A stretch of 64,000 bases of DNA from Streptomyces rapamycinicus NRRL 5491 (GCF_024298965.1 NZ_CP085193.1:12400001-12464000), one strand, 5' to 3'; positions 1 to 8,963 are shown, numbered from the stretch's first letter. Translations and numbers: made by a program. The notes: a model not told the origin generated them from the sequence alone.

Positions 1-640
1 TCGATGCGGTCACTGTCAGCACGAACGCACCGTCGTCGGGTGACCGCCTGCCGATGACCAGTGCGGCGGACCGGCCCTGCGGGGCCGGCGAGATCTGACG
101 GAAAGCCGTGTGACAGCGCAGCGCGGACGCCGGCAAAGTGATCGAGCGCAGCAGCTCACCGGGTCTGAGTACGTTGCGCTGCGGACCAGCGACGAAGTCG
201 GTGGCCGTGACCTGTCGGTCGCCGCCTTCGCGGGTCCAGATGGTGCAGACGCCGTCGAGAGACGCCATGAGCGAGATCATCGAGCCGGCAGGCAGTGACA
301 GGCAGAGGTTGCCGCCCACGGTCGCCTCGTTCCAGACCTTGAACGAAGACAGCAGCGCCTGACGGCACTGGTCCAGGAGCGGGGTCGCAGTCCACTCCGC
401 GGGCGTCGGGATGTCGACGAGTCGCGCCAGCGTGCACGTCGCGGCGATCTCCAGCCCGTCGGCGTCGGTCTTGAACGGTGCCCAGCCGAAACCTCTCACA
501 TCGATGAGGCGGCGCAATTCCGGTTGTGGCTCGGAGAACAGCCACGTGCCGCCGGCAAGCCAGGCGTCGCCCGCCTGCCACACCGACTGCTCGGCACGGG
601 TAGGTGCCTCGACGACCGTCTCGATGGTGTTCAGATCCAT
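1..640 (-). CDS. FAD-binding subunit of a molybdenum hydroxylase (CoxM/CutM/XDH type), 3' part outside window
   Basis: The frame is open from an ATG at 640 to the window edge, giving about 213 codons with the C-terminus missing. The start is preceded by an AGGG-type ribosome site. The protein begins MDLNTIETVVEAPTR and carries AGGTWL near residue 25 and ATVGGNLC near residue 97, the two glycine-rich FAD-contact loops of the molybdopterin-dehydrogenase FAD domain (PCMH fold). In this family the medium subunit passes electrons from the molybdenum-cofactor and 2Fe-2S subunits; those partners would lie to the left, outside the window. The substrate cannot be judged. Overlapping frames here are shadows. 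Confidence 0.85.
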   Translation of the reverse strand, partial: MDLNTIETVVEAPTRAEQSVWQAGDAWLAGGTWLFSEPQPELRRLIDVRGFGWAPFKTDADGLEIAATCTLARLVDIPTPAEWTATPLLDQCRQALLSSFKVWNEATVGGNLCLSLPAGSMISLMASLDGVCTIWTREGGDRQVTATDFVAGPQRNVLRPGELLRSITLPASALRCHTAFRQISPAPQGRSAALVIGRRSPDDGAFVLTVTAS

Positions 641-1340
641 TCGGAACCCTGAGCGCGGGGGAAGGGTGTCAGTACGGATGCCGCTGAGCCTGTCCGTCCA
701 CGCCACCCCAACGTGAGGTGCATCTGCTCGACGGTGATGCTCCGCGCGCTGCGGGCTTTCCGAAGTCCTCATGCTGAGGGCATCACCGAATTCGTTGTCC
801 TCGGTGCCATTCTAGTCGCCGCTGGAGTAGAGGGCGTCGATCCGCGACCAGTAGAGGGCGCGTATGCGCATCGGGCAAAATACGCCACTGGTGCAGACCG
901 CGGATCCCGCGTGAATACGCTCCGTCCGCGCCAAGCAGACCACCGACCGGTGGCAGGCCGAGTACGCCCTGCGCGTCGGCGTGGAAGGCGCGATCAACCA
1001 GGTCCTCGATGCCACGGGCCTGCGCCGAACCCGCTACCGCGGCCTGTCGAAGGTCACCCTCCGGCACGCCTGCTCCGCGACCGCGATCGGACGCACTTCC
1101 GCGGGGAGCCGCGTATCGAGCTACGCAAACACAGCACCTCAGGCAGGTTGCCGCCAAGCGCAGGTCACTTATGGTAAAGGAGCCGGAGCGTGACTATCTG
1201 ATTCAGGACCGACCAACATTTACCGAATGCCGTGTTTGCCGGCCGGTGAGACGCGCGTTCACAGTGGCCGGTGCAAGGTGCTGAAAAACAGGCCCACGCT
1301 CGTCTGGGCAAGATCAACCGGATGAGCCAAACCAGCAGCG
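641..1340. other. intergenic stretch with only a transposase scar
   Basis: Between the FAD-subunit start and the phosphatase stop the only supportable coding signal is the IS1182-like scar at about 915-1100. The rest shows no gene with a start, a ribosome site and a recognisable family. The promoter for the leftward FAD-subunit gene must lie here, but no clear box is visible. Confidence 0.4.
915..1100 (+). pseudogene. IS1182-family transposase, C-terminal remnant
   Basis: An open frame without a start reads ...WQAEYALRVGVEGAINQ followed by GLRRTRYRGLSKV, then HACSATAIG. This matches the conserved C-terminal block of IS1182-family DDE transposases (family consensus YALRaGVEGtinQ...RYRGL.K...lQHvltA). 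A stop codon lies immediately upstream, and the N-terminal 450 or so residues are absent. It is not a copy of the intact IS1182 relative at 8938-11082, whose equivalent block differs (SLRAAIESTISKF), so it records an older, separate insertion. Confidence 0.7.
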
Positions 1341-3482
1341 TTACGGACACGATGGCTCTGCCGCCACCTCGAACCACACCGTTTTTCCCCGGCCGCTGGG
1401 CGAATTGCCCCAGCGGTCTGCCAGTGCATCCACGATGAGCAACCCGCGGCCGCTCTCCGCAGGATCGCCGTCCTGTAGGGGCGAGGTGTCCTGCCGCGCC
1501 GGGTGCACGTCACTGTCCCGCACCTCGACACGCACACAGTCCGAGTATCCGCGCACACACACATGCACGTCGGTGGCGGCATGAATCAGCGCATTGGTGA
1601 CCATCTCGGATACCAGTAGCTCCATCTTTTCGGCTACCTGACCCAGCTCCCACTCATGCAGCCAGCCATGGACGGCAGAACGAGCGCGATGAGCACCTCG
1701 CAAATCATTTTGCGTGATTTCAAGCTGACGAATGCGCGCATGCACAGGAGGGCCCTCAAATTGCAGCAGCAGCAGCGCTGCGTCATCGGTCATGCGATTG
1801 CTGCGGCGGCGGATCAGCTCGTCTGCCAGAGTTTCCAACTCATCAGCACCGGAGGATTTAATGGCGGCCTCCATGATGTCCGACTGGGTTTCCTCTTGAC
1901 TGATCACTCCATCGGTGTGGAGGGCCAGCAGTGTGCCCGGCCCCAAAATGGCCTCGGTCACCATATATGAGCTATCGGGATCGACTCCCAGTGGCACACC
2001 TATGTCCAGGCCGGAATTGGAATTCCAATAGCAACCCGCGGGATCACGGATTATGGGCGGTTGATGTCCGGCGGTTGCGAGCTGAGTGACGCCGGTATCC
2101 AAGTCGATTTGCATGCATGCACATGTGCACATCAAATGACTGCTCTCCCAGAGAAAGCGGTTTATTCGCCCCAGGATGGTGCCGGGGTGGTGGCCCTCGG
2201 TGGCGTAGGCTCGCACGGCCGCCCGGAGCTGGCCCATCACCACAGCGGCCTGAATGTCGTGCCCCTGGACGTCACCGACCAGCGCGGTGACGCTGTGCTG
2301 ATCAGGCAGTGTCACCAGGTCATACCAGTCGCCGCCCAGATCGATCCCGCCGGTCGGCACGTATCTGGACGTGCTGCGGATGCCTGCACACTGCGGCAGT
2401 GCCCGCGGCAAGAGGGTCCTCTGAAGCTGCTGTGCGAGGGCGTGTCGGGCGCCGTCCGCCGCCGTGCGTTCCAGTGCCTGTCCCAGCAGCGTGGCCAGCG
2501 CAGATGGAGTGGTCTTCGAGATGCCTGGCTGCTCGCTGCCGATCGAGCAGGTGCCCACCACGACCCCGCTTCCCCCTAGGAGTGGCAGCACCACCCAGGC
2601 GTAATCGTCACGGTCCCCGGTCCCCACCCGGCCGCGTGTCAGTGCCGCTCCCGGTGCGTAGGTCAGTTGCCGCCTGTGCGCCACCGCCCTCGCCTCGGGT
2701 GTTGAAGCACTGATGAGCAATTGCCCTTCCAGCTCCCGCAGGAACAAGTGCGAGCAACCCTCGGCAGCGGCAATGACGAGCCGGTCACCCTTTACCTGGG
2801 TCACCGCCATCGCGTCCGCGTCCACCGCGGACATCACCCGCGCGCAGGCCAACGCGGCAGCTTCCCGGCCGTCCGACACGTGGTTGAGCTGCACGGCGAG
2901 CCGATGAAGGTGATAGACGAGCGGCGCGTTGTCAATGGCCGCTGCTCCTTGGCCCTCAGCCAGCCCGGACTCCGCGGCGTGTACCCGCGGCACGGCCGGA
3001 GGAGTCATGGGCACCCGCTGGGCAGCCAGCTGCTCCAGCTCGCGCCCCAGCCTGCCGGACACCTCCGCGAGCTGCCGCCTCTCTTCTGCTGTCGGCTCTC
3101 TGGGGCCATTGATCCAAAACGCAGTCATCACCCCTACCCCGCCGACGGGGGCCGAAAATGCAGTAAAAGGAAACGGTATGGAAATCGCCTCCTCGGGATG
3201 CTCTCCCAGGAAATCGATCGAATACGCCGTCGTCGTGTCACCGGACCGATAAGCGGCCGCCGTCGCATATACCGGATCATCTACCGGTATATGCTCAATA
3301 GGTCCCACTCCGAGGGAGCTAACCACCACTGCCGTGGCTATCAGCATCAATTTCGGTGGTTCCGGGCGCACGAGATACACCGTCGCCGCCGAAGCCCTCA
3401 GCGCATGTACGACATCCTGTGCCGCGGTGGCGAGCAGCCTATCCCGTACATCCACACCCACAGGTGTCTCCAGGGAACCCAT
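1341..3482 (-). CDS. GAF-GAF-PP2C (SpoIIE/RsbU-type) serine phosphatase fused to an anti-sigma HATPase domain
   Basis: 713 residues; ATG at 3482 with a GGGAGGA ribosome site. Order of domains: two GAF-like sensor regions (about 15-150 and 190-340), a linker with QQLQRTLLPRALP typical of RsbU proteins, a PP2C/SpoIIE phosphatase (about 365-580; GDWYD near 384, VGDVQGHD near 402, TDGV, DDAALL metal-binding motifs), and a C-terminal HATPase_c domain (VSEMVTNALIHA and SGRGLLIVDAL boxes). The phosphatase should act on anti-sigma antagonists and the HATPase domain should behave as an RsbW-like anti-sigma kinase, so one cytoplasmic protein may hold both activities of a partner switch. No sigma factor lies alongside, so the target is unknown. 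The architecture is common in Streptomyces. Confidence 0.88.
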   Translation of the reverse strand: MGSLETPVGVDVRDRLLATAAQDVVHALRASAATVYLVRPEPPKLMLIATAVVVSSLGVGPIEHIPVDDPVYATAAAYRSGDTTTAYSIDFLGEHPEEAISIPFPFTAFSAPVGGVGVMTAFWINGPREPTAEERRQLAEVSGRLGRELEQLAAQRVPMTPPAVPRVHAAESGLAEGQGAAAIDNAPLVYHLHRLAVQLNHVSDGREAAALACARVMSAVDADAMAVTQVKGDRLVIAAAEGCSHLFLRELEGQLLISASTPEARAVAHRRQLTYAPGAALTRGRVGTGDRDDYAWVVLPLLGGSGVVVGTCSIGSEQPGISKTTPSALATLLGQALERTAADGARHALAQQLQRTLLPRALPQCAGIRSTSRYVPTGGIDLGGDWYDLVTLPDQHSVTALVGDVQGHDIQAAVVMGQLRAAVRAYATEGHHPGTILGRINRFLWESSHLMCTCACMQIDLDTGVTQLATAGHQPPIIRDPAGCYWNSNSGLDIGVPLGVDPDSSYMVTEAILGPGTLLALHTDGVISQEETQSDIMEAAIKSSGADELETLADELIRRRSNRMTDDAALLLLQFEGPPVHARIRQLEITQNDLRGAHRARSAVHGWLHEWELGQVAEKMELLVSEMVTNALIHAATDVHVCVRGYSDCVRVEVRDSDVHPARQDTSPLQDGDPAESGRGLLIVDALADRWGNSPSGRGKTVWFEVAAEPSCP

Positions 3483-3773
3483 GAGTCCTCCCAGTCAAAG
3501 CCCGCTTCACCACAAACAGTACGCCCACATCACGTCCTGGTCCTCGGCCTCAAGTTTCCCGCTGATCTGGACAGCCTTACTTGGACGGATGGGTCCCGGA
3601 GGAAGCTGTCCAGGTAGTGAGTAGCAAGAACAACATGAGCGAGCGGTACTCGAAGGAGTTCACGCGTGTGCCGTCGAACGGGCCCTGGGATGAGGAGGAA
3701 GTGAACTACTTCCCGGACCGGTGGGAGGACCCCGCGCTCATGGTTACGGGGCAAGACAGCTGCCGGGCCTGTC

Positions 3774-4208
3774 GTGCGTCGGACCGTGCCCCGAGCGTGC
3801 TCCCATGGGAGCACGTACGTCCAGGTTCCGGGCGGTGATACCGGTCTGGGACAAGCCCTTCAGGAGGGGACGGCGGCCGAGGCCGAGCAGGCCCCGCGTG
3901 CCCTGGATATCGACCATCTGAGCACCGGCCACCGCCCGGGCTTCGGGTACACCGACGTGTACGAGGCCACGAGCCGCCTGATCGAGCCGGTCATCGAGCA
4001 GTACGAGACCGATGTCCGCCGCCGTCTGGTGCAGGGCATGCTCGATGCGGCCGAGGCCGTGGCCCTCGGCGTGCTCGGGGGCCTGGATGCCTGCGAGGGC
4101 GACTATGACGGCAACGAGGTGCTGTGCTACGCAGCGGAGGGCCTCGCCGACACCTACGGGTACAGAATCCGCGAACTGATGCGCACCGCAGGCCGGGCCG
4201 TGAAATAG
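3774..4208 (+). CDS. hypothetical protein
   Basis: 144 residues from a GTG at 3774. The part from about residue 45 on (HRPGFGYTDVYEATSRL, then LVQGMLDAAEAVALGVLGG) has a convincing high-GC codon pattern and an acidic, helical look. The first 40 residues look non-coding and no good ribosome site is visible, so the true start may be later, or the gene may be a 5'-broken remnant. A small open frame just upstream (MSERYSKEFTRV at about 3638, ending 3838) may be the displaced N-terminal part of the same locus. No family is recognised. Confidence 0.45.
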   Translation: MRRTVPRACSHGSTYVQVPGGDTGLGQALQEGTAAEAEQAPRALDIDHLSTGHRPGFGYTDVYEATSRLIEPVIEQYETDVRRRLVQGMLDAAEAVALGVLGGLDACEGDYDGNEVLCYAAEGLADTYGYRIRELMRTAGRAVK

Positions 4209-4278
4209 GCCCGCCGCCCGGGCCTGGTGACCCGGGGCCGGGTGGGGCGCGGTGGTGCGGTGGTGGCGCGGCCTGGGT

Positions 4279-4415
4279 AGCCCATCGCGATGAGCATCAC
4301 GAGCGCGATGGCGTCGACTGGCCCCGCGGCGCCCGCGCCGAGTGTGTCGGACCCCCAGCCCCACTGGAAGACCGCGACGATCGCACCGAAGGCCGCCCAT
4401 CCTACGTCGCCGCCA
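4279..4415 (-). pseudogene. MMPL/RND-type transporter fragment
   Basis: A short leftward frame reads AAFGAIVAVFQWGWGSD then GAGAAGPVDAIALVMLIAMG. This corresponds to the conserved membrane segment of MMPL-family exporters (typically GVLVAVFQwGWG..LLG....GPi.af.PvmliailFGLSMDYEVF) and stops just before the FGLSMDY motif. Only about 45 residues of a protein of about 700 remain. It is a recombination scar with no function expected. Confidence 0.6.
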
Positions 4416-4690
4416 CACCTGGCGTGCACGCCGCCGCGCTCAAGATTCTCGCTGCCCGACCTTGACCCGGCTCCCGCACGGCCGGCACGGGGACCAGAGC
4501 ACCTTGGAGCGGGTATGAGTGCGTGTTTTCGAACCCTGCAGTTCGACGTTGCCCCTGCGGATACCCGGCGTCAGGCCGGGCTGGGGCGGTTGGATCACTC
4601 TGAGTGCGGGCAGTATCGAGGCGATGAACCTCAAGGACGCCGAGCAGGGAAGAGAGGGGCATGGCGATAAGCGGCGATATCGCTATTTGA

Positions 4691-5263
4691 GTGGGTTCGG
4701 CCGGGACGTGGGCTGCGCTGGGGGCGGCAATCTACGCAGGGCGAGCTGCCCTTCACTTGCTTCGTGCAGAGCAGCAACGGGATCTGGAACAGGAGCAAGA
4801 TCGCCGTTCTGCCCAAGTGTCCGGCGTCGCCGGATGGACTGGTTACCAACCGAACACGGACCTTTTGTCAAGCACGGCCCTTCCCCCGGACGCCGCGTAT
4901 CCCGACGTCTATCTCATCAACAGTTCCAGGCTCCCCGTCTACGACCTTCGGCTATACCTCTGGGTGGATTTTCAGGACGGTTCCCTGCTCTGGCAGGTCC
5001 GTGCCGCGGTTCCTCCGACGCTTCAGCCCGTGAAGGTCAGTTCCTTCCTGGGCACACGTGAACGTGAGGCAGCCGTCATGGCGCGGGTGACCGGCGTCTC
5101 GTTGGCTTTCAGGGACGCCGAGGGGAACTGCTGGCAGAGATCGCGGGACGGTCTGCTTCATCAAGTGCCTCCGTCTGAGCATCAGCTGCGAACCGTGCGG
5201 GACGGAGGGGAGAGTGTTGTGGCCGTGCATGTCAATGCTGTCAATCCTCCCCCGTTGGCGTGA
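4691..5263 (+). CDS. hypothetical membrane-anchored protein
   Basis: 190 residues from a GTG. An N-terminal hydrophobic segment (about residues 4-24, TWAALGAAIYAGRAALHLL) is followed by a short charged coiled stretch (RAEQQRDLEQEQDRRSAQ). A soluble domain follows, with YLINSSRLPVYDLRLYLWV and VPPTLQPVKVSSFL blocks suggesting a beta-sandwich. The family occurs in streptomycetes as 'hypothetical protein' and its function is unknown. No convincing ribosome site precedes the start, so the N-terminus could be trimmed. The stop at 5261-5263 is in frame with the next coding-looking stretch. Confidence 0.6.
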   Translation: MGSAGTWAALGAAIYAGRAALHLLRAEQQRDLEQEQDRRSAQVSGVAGWTGYQPNTDLLSSTALPPDAAYPDVYLINSSRLPVYDLRLYLWVDFQDGSLLWQVRAAVPPTLQPVKVSSFLGTREREAAVMARVTGVSLAFRDAEGNCWQRSRDGLLHQVPPSEHQLRTVRDGGESVVAVHVNAVNPPPLA

Positions 5264-5443
5264 CGCCCTGAGCTCACTTCAACAGATCCGGAAGACGATG
5301 ACACCCTCGGTGAGGACGAGCGCGCGATCGTGCACGAGAACGTGGCGAAGGTCCGCGCGACGCTGGACTGGATCGAGACCGCGGTCGACACGGGCAAGGT
5401 CGACGTGGACGGCGAGCTCGCCAAGATGCTGCGGGGCGAATAG
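5264..5443 (+). pseudogene. acidic coding stretch without a start, in frame with the preceding gene
   Basis: Directly after the TGA at 5261-5263 the same frame stays open for 59 codons. It reads RPELTSTDPEDDDTLGEDE, then HENVAKVRATLDWIETAVDT, then GELAKMLRGE and stop. The composition is protein-like and helical, but there is no ATG or GTG in frame. Either this is the C-terminal part of a longer protein cut by a nonsense change, or it is an unrelated fragment that happens to share the frame. No family recognised. Confidence 0.35.
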
Positions 5444-5514
5444 CCGTGCCCCGCGCCTCGCGGCGCCGGGGCGAGACCGCACGGCGGCATGCCGACACCC
5501 TCCGGTTCGTGTTG

Positions 5515-5690
5515 TTCGAGGCCAGGCGCTCGCGCTCGATCCGGTCGGCGTCCGGGTGGCGGCCTTCCCTCAGGAGCAGTTCGGCCTGCCGCTCGGTCAC
5601 CACGTCACCGGCCGTGAGGCCGACCGCGGCCAGGCCCCGGCCCTCCAGACGCCGGGCAGGACACCGGCTTCGTCCTGGGCGGCGCGCAGC
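5515..5690 (-). pseudogene. TrwC/MobF-type conjugative relaxase remnant
   Basis: Leftward translation gives AVGLTAGDVVTERQAELLLR followed by EGRHPDADRIERERL, matching the segment of Streptomyces MobF relaxases just after the conserved PGxWxGRGLxALGL start of the catalytic domain. The upstream part (GVWRAG) continues in another frame, so at least one frameshift is present, and nothing else of the protein of more than 1000 residues remains. It is evidence that a conjugative element once sat here. Confidence 0.6.
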
Positions 5691-5961
5691 GACTTGCCCG
5701 CAGGGCGGCGCCCATCGCCTACCATCACGCCGCGGAAGGGATAGCGCCACCCGTTACTCGGGCGAACCTCGGCTTTACTGATCACCGCCCCATGGAACCC
5801 CCGCGTTGACCTGCGGAAAAGCGCGATCTGGGGTACTTCCCGCCGGGCGGGAGGCCATCACCAGATTTTTACCGTGGCACCCGTCAGGCGGGCCGTCCCG
5901 CCAGCCGAACCCGGGATTCAGACGGCCTCGGCAACAGTGCCGCTCGTTGTCGCGCGCTACA

Positions 5962-6924
5962 TCAGCTTTTTGTGGTGCTGGGAGAGCCTGTGAGGAGTCC
6001 GAGTCCCAGCGGGGTGCAGGAGTGCCAGACGGTTTTGCCGTCGCGGTGGGCGGTGGTGAGGCGGGCGGCGCGGAGGGTTTTGGTGTGTTCGGACACGGAG
6101 GACTTTGCCAGGTCGAGTTGGCGGGCGAGGTCGGTGGTGGTACGTGGTCGGGTGAGCTGTTCCAGGATGGCGGCGCGGGTGCCTCCCAATAGCGTGGCCA
6201 GGGCGTTGGCGGTTGGGTCGTTCAGGAGGGGCAGAGGGGTTACGGCCGGGTAGACCAGGAACGTTGACTGGGCGTATCTGCCGACCAGGGGCCGACCGGT
6301 CCAGAAGACGGACGGCAGCAGGGTGATGCCGTGGCCGTCGAGTGTGATCTCGACGTTGTCGGTGCTGTCGAACTCGAGGGTGGTGCCCTGCCAGCGTCCC
6401 TCGGGGGTGAGGCCTGCCAGCGTCGCGCGGATGCCCTGGGCGGCCAGGAGCTGGACACGCCAGGCGCGTTCGGCGTCGAACCCGGCGCGGATGCGTTCCC
6501 ACGAGCGGTCCAGGACGCCTGCGCGTGCTGATCGTACGGAGTGTTCGAGGATCTGCCACGCTTCCCGGTCACGGTCGGCCAGCAGGCGGGTCCACGGGAG
6601 TGGGCGGCGGTCGACGGCGTGGACGCGGTGCAGCTCGGTGCGGACGAACGGCGTGGAGGCCGACAGGACCTGGTCGAGCCCGTCGTCGAATCCCTGGCTG
6701 AGCGGGTCCAGGAACAGCGGCCCCTTGGCCGTGGCGGGCACCAGTTCCAACAGCGGTCTGGCGGAGCGTGGCAGGGCGTGGAGCGTCCGCTGTCGCCAGA
6801 GGGTGAACAGCGGGTCGGGCCGCTGCAGCGCCGCGATGGCGAGGGTCAGTTCCACCATGGGTGCTGGCTCGTCGGCGAAGGTCACGTGCATCAGGTCTTC
6901 GGTAGTGAAGCACAACCGCAGCAC
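5962..6924 (-). CDS. ArsR-type winged-helix transcriptional regulator with an N-terminal DUF5937-like domain
   Basis: 320 residues from a GTG at 6924 (VLRLCFTTEDLMHVTF) with an AAGGGGG ribosome site four bases upstream; an ATG at 6960 adds only an unlikely leader. The N-terminal 230 residues (LWRQRTLHALPRSARPLLEL; TLEFDSTDNVEITLDGHG; LLPSVFW) are typical of streptomycete regulators whose DNA-binding part is at the C-terminus. The winged helix lies at about 245-310: GGTRAAILEQL, TTTDLARQLDLAKSSVSEHT, then HRDGKTVWH. No metal-binding cysteine motif is seen. The target is unknown; the small secreted protein gene is divergent to it. Confidence 0.8.
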   Translation of the reverse strand: MLRLCFTTEDLMHVTFADEPAPMVELTLAIAALQRPDPLFTLWRQRTLHALPRSARPLLELVPATAKGPLFLDPLSQGFDDGLDQVLSASTPFVRTELHRVHAVDRRPLPWTRLLADRDREAWQILEHSVRSARAGVLDRSWERIRAGFDAERAWRVQLLAAQGIRATLAGLTPEGRWQGTTLEFDSTDNVEITLDGHGITLLPSVFWTGRPLVGRYAQSTFLVYPAVTPLPLLNDPTANALATLLGGTRAAILEQLTRPRTTTDLARQLDLAKSSVSEHTKTLRAARLTTAHRDGKTVWHSCTPLGLGLLTGSPSTTKS

Positions 6925-7198
6925 GGTTCCCCCTTGCCCTGGGTCGGTCCAGTACCGCACGGTTCGGTCAGGAGCGAATCGAATGCGTGAGTCACGCTCG
7001 AACCCGATGGTGGGACAGCGGTTCCGAGTGTGAGCCGTACGTCGGACAGGCGGAAGCCGCTAACCAGCCACAGGACCACCAGGCTGCTCCCGCGGGCACA
7101 CCAGCACTCGATGGGCTACTTGACCAACATCCCATCGGAGATCGCTCGACTGACTTCCGGACGTTCATGCACGCCACGAAGATCAAGGGAGCACACGA

Positions 7199-7471
7199 AT
7201 GCGTACTCGAGTCTGGCTCACCAGCGTTGCCCTGGGAGCTGCCCTGGTGGCCGGCGGCACCGTCGCCACCGCGCATGCGGCATCCGCGTCCTCCGACGCG
7301 AGCGCGACCACCTCTGGCCCGGTGGTGCCTTTCGCACACACCGACATCGGTACCTACCGCACCCTGAACGCCTGCCTGGCAGCCGGGGAGAGCTCGATCT
7401 ACTCCGACTGGTACTGCCGTAAGAGCACCACCACCAGCAATTGGCACCTCTGGGCAGACCTGAACTCGTAG
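7199..7471 (+). CDS. small secreted protein
   Basis: 90 residues. The Sec signal peptide MRTRVWLTSVALGAALVAGG ends near ATAHAA (cleavage after about residue 28). The mature part is short, with two cysteines (NACLAAGE and WYCRKS) that could form one disulfide, and ends ...HLWADLNS. A GGGAG-type ribosome site lies about 8 bases upstream. It resembles the many small exported proteins of Streptomyces of unknown role. Confidence 0.75.
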   Translation: MRTRVWLTSVALGAALVAGGTVATAHAASASSDASATTSGPVVPFAHTDIGTYRTLNACLAAGESSIYSDWYCRKSTTTSNWHLWADLNS

Positions 7472-7588
7472 GCTGTGACGGTCGGCTGTCCGGACGGGCT
7501 GGTGACGGCCGGCAACCGCTGGCGAGCGGGGAGCCGATACTGAGCTGGATCTCCGACCCGTCCCGGGCCAAGGCTCAGCGCATGATAG

Positions 7589-8934
7589 GTGCGTGACGCT
7601 GTCGGGGATCTTGGTCGAGAACCCCGTTTGAAGATCATCACTCTGACTAGGCAGGGCCCCCGCCGGGTCTTTCCAGTCAGCGACAACCCGGTCTGAGCGA
7701 CGGCCAGTTCACCGAGAAGCCGTTTCCGGCCCCGCGGAATTGAGTAACTTGGTTCTCCATGCTGCCGCAGTGTCCGAGGGCGCTGAGTACGCCGGGGAGG
7801 GGTGTCGGGTTTGCGTCGGCGCGTACGGTTACCGCGAACAGTGAGCCGGGGAACGCTGCCGTCGGCGCGGGCGCCGTTGGGCTCACGCCGTTCGGCCCGA
7901 CGGCGCCGGGGTGGCCAGGTCGGCGGGCTCAGGAGTCGCGAGGCTCCTACCAGTCAGCAGAACGATCGATGGTTCGGCCGCCTGGAACGCGGCGCAGGGT
8001 TACTGGTGAGTTTGTCGACGCTGGCTGCCACCCTGCTCGCGGTGGTTTCCATCCAGCAGGTACGGAGCGAGCAACGTCTCAACGAGCAAGGCCAGATCAC
8101 CGACCGGTACAGCGCCGCAGGGGCCCAGCTGGGGGATTCCTCGATCGATGTTCGACTGACCGGCATCTATGCCCTTCAGCGGATCATGCAGGACTCCCCA
8201 CGCGATCAGCCCACCATCGTCAATGTGCTCTGCGCCTATGTCCGAACCCACGCCGCGCTCCCGGCCAAGCAAAGGCCCGCGATCAGGCACGAGACCAATG
8301 AGCTCCGCCGCGACCTGGGCCAGCCCGCAGCGGACGTGGCGGCCGCGCTGAAAGTCATCGGGGACAGGAACCCTGCGCTGGACCGAGGCAGCACCGTCGA
8401 CCTGCGACATACGGATCTGACAGGTGCGGACTTGGACCGTGCCCACCTACCTCGGGCGGACCTGTATGGAGCGCGGCTCCTCCGAGCCAGCTTCGAAAAC
8501 GGGGATCTACGAGGCGCCGAACTTGAGGTCACCGACTCACGCGAAGCAAACTTTGACCACGCCGACATGAGGCGTATCGGTCTGGCCGGTGCGGACCTTG
8601 GTGGCGCCGTTGTGGCCTCCGCAGATCTGCGGGGGGGGGCAAGCGACCTCCTGCGTCAGGAGTTGCTCGAGGCAGTCCCCAATCGCTTCACGAAGCTCTC
8701 CCCGCGTCTAGCCCGAGATCCGCAGGTCATCCAGCGTGAGTGCGAGAGTGATCCACCGTGCCACGGCGAAGGTGCAGGGCTCCCGTGAGCCCCGCCGCTC
8801 CAGCCCTGCCTCCACCAGCCTCAGATATGCAGAGAACTCCGAGGGCCCCGGCGATGCAGCATCGGCATGTCTCGCCAGCACCTCGACCACGCTGGACGAC
8901 TCCGATTTCCAAGATCCCTGACAGCGTCAGGTAC
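7589..8934. mobile_element. transposase-less IS1182-type element (mobile insertion cassette) carrying a pentapeptide-repeat gene
   Basis: The left end (7589-7614, GTGCGTGACGCTGTCGGGGA...) and right end (8909-8934, inverted) are homologous to the left and right ends of the adjacent IS1182-family element. The left ends stay similar for about 55 bp (shared ...GATCTTGGTCGAG, then AGATCA) and the right ends for about 45 bp (ACCACGCTGGnCnACTCCGATTT). Between them there is no transposase, only one gene. This is the architecture of a passenger cassette mobilised in trans by the neighbouring transposase. Target duplications could not be established. Confidence 0.6.
7802..8788 (+). CDS. membrane-anchored pentapeptide-repeat protein
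   Basis: 328 residues from a GTG at 7802 with a GGGGAGG ribosome site. A basic N-terminus precedes one membrane segment (about 65-85, GLLVSLSTLAATLLAVVSI). Next comes the conserved QGQITDRYSAAGAQLG...RLTGIYALQRIMQDSPRD region of a large streptomycete family, then pentapeptide A(D/N)LxxA repeats (about 198-270) and a tail (RQELLEAVPNRFTKL). Pentapeptide repeats form a right-handed quadrilateral helix; the role of this family is unknown. A run of nine G at about 8630 sits in the last repeat, but the tail is still in frame. The gene is the only cargo of the element at 7589-8934. Confidence 0.75.
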   Translation: MSGLRRRVRLPRTVSRGTLPSARAPLGSRRSARRRRGGQVGGLRSREAPTSQQNDRWFGRLERGAGLLVSLSTLAATLLAVVSIQQVRSEQRLNEQGQITDRYSAAGAQLGDSSIDVRLTGIYALQRIMQDSPRDQPTIVNVLCAYVRTHAALPAKQRPAIRHETNELRRDLGQPAADVAAALKVIGDRNPALDRGSTVDLRHTDLTGADLDRAHLPRADLYGARLLRASFENGDLRGAELEVTDSREANFDHADMRRIGLAGADLGGAVVASADLRGGASDLLRQELLEAVPNRFTKLSPRLARDPQVIQRECESDPPCHGEGAGLP

Positions 8935-8963
8935 TTAGTACCTGACGCTGTCAGGGATCTTGG
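8909..8963. repeat. 26-bp perfect inverted repeat at the junction of two IS-type elements
   Basis: The two arms, 8909-8934 and 8938-8963, are perfect reverse complements (CCAAGATCCCTGACAGCGTC... / ...GACGCTGTCAGGGATCTTGG) separated by only TTA. The left arm is the right end of the pentapeptide cassette and the right arm is the left end of the IS1182-type element, so two element ends abut with a 3-bp spacer. This resembles the end-to-end junctions formed during IS tandem or circle formation. Confidence 0.8.

Noticed and set aside
156..581. 141-residue minus-strand open frame over the left edge
   Set aside because: It is an Arg-rich shadow; the frame with FAD-domain motifs (ATVGGNLC) runs through the same DNA on the same strand and is the real gene.
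2061..3617. Long plus-strand open frames opposite the first phosphatase
   Set aside because: They are antisense shadows of a protein with complete GAF, PP2C and HATPase motifs; high-GC coding DNA produces such frames routinely.
8625..8640. Run of nine G as a frameshift site in the pentapeptide gene
   Set aside because: The C-terminal tail after the run (RQELLEAVPNRFTKL) matches the family ending in the same frame, so no shift is needed.
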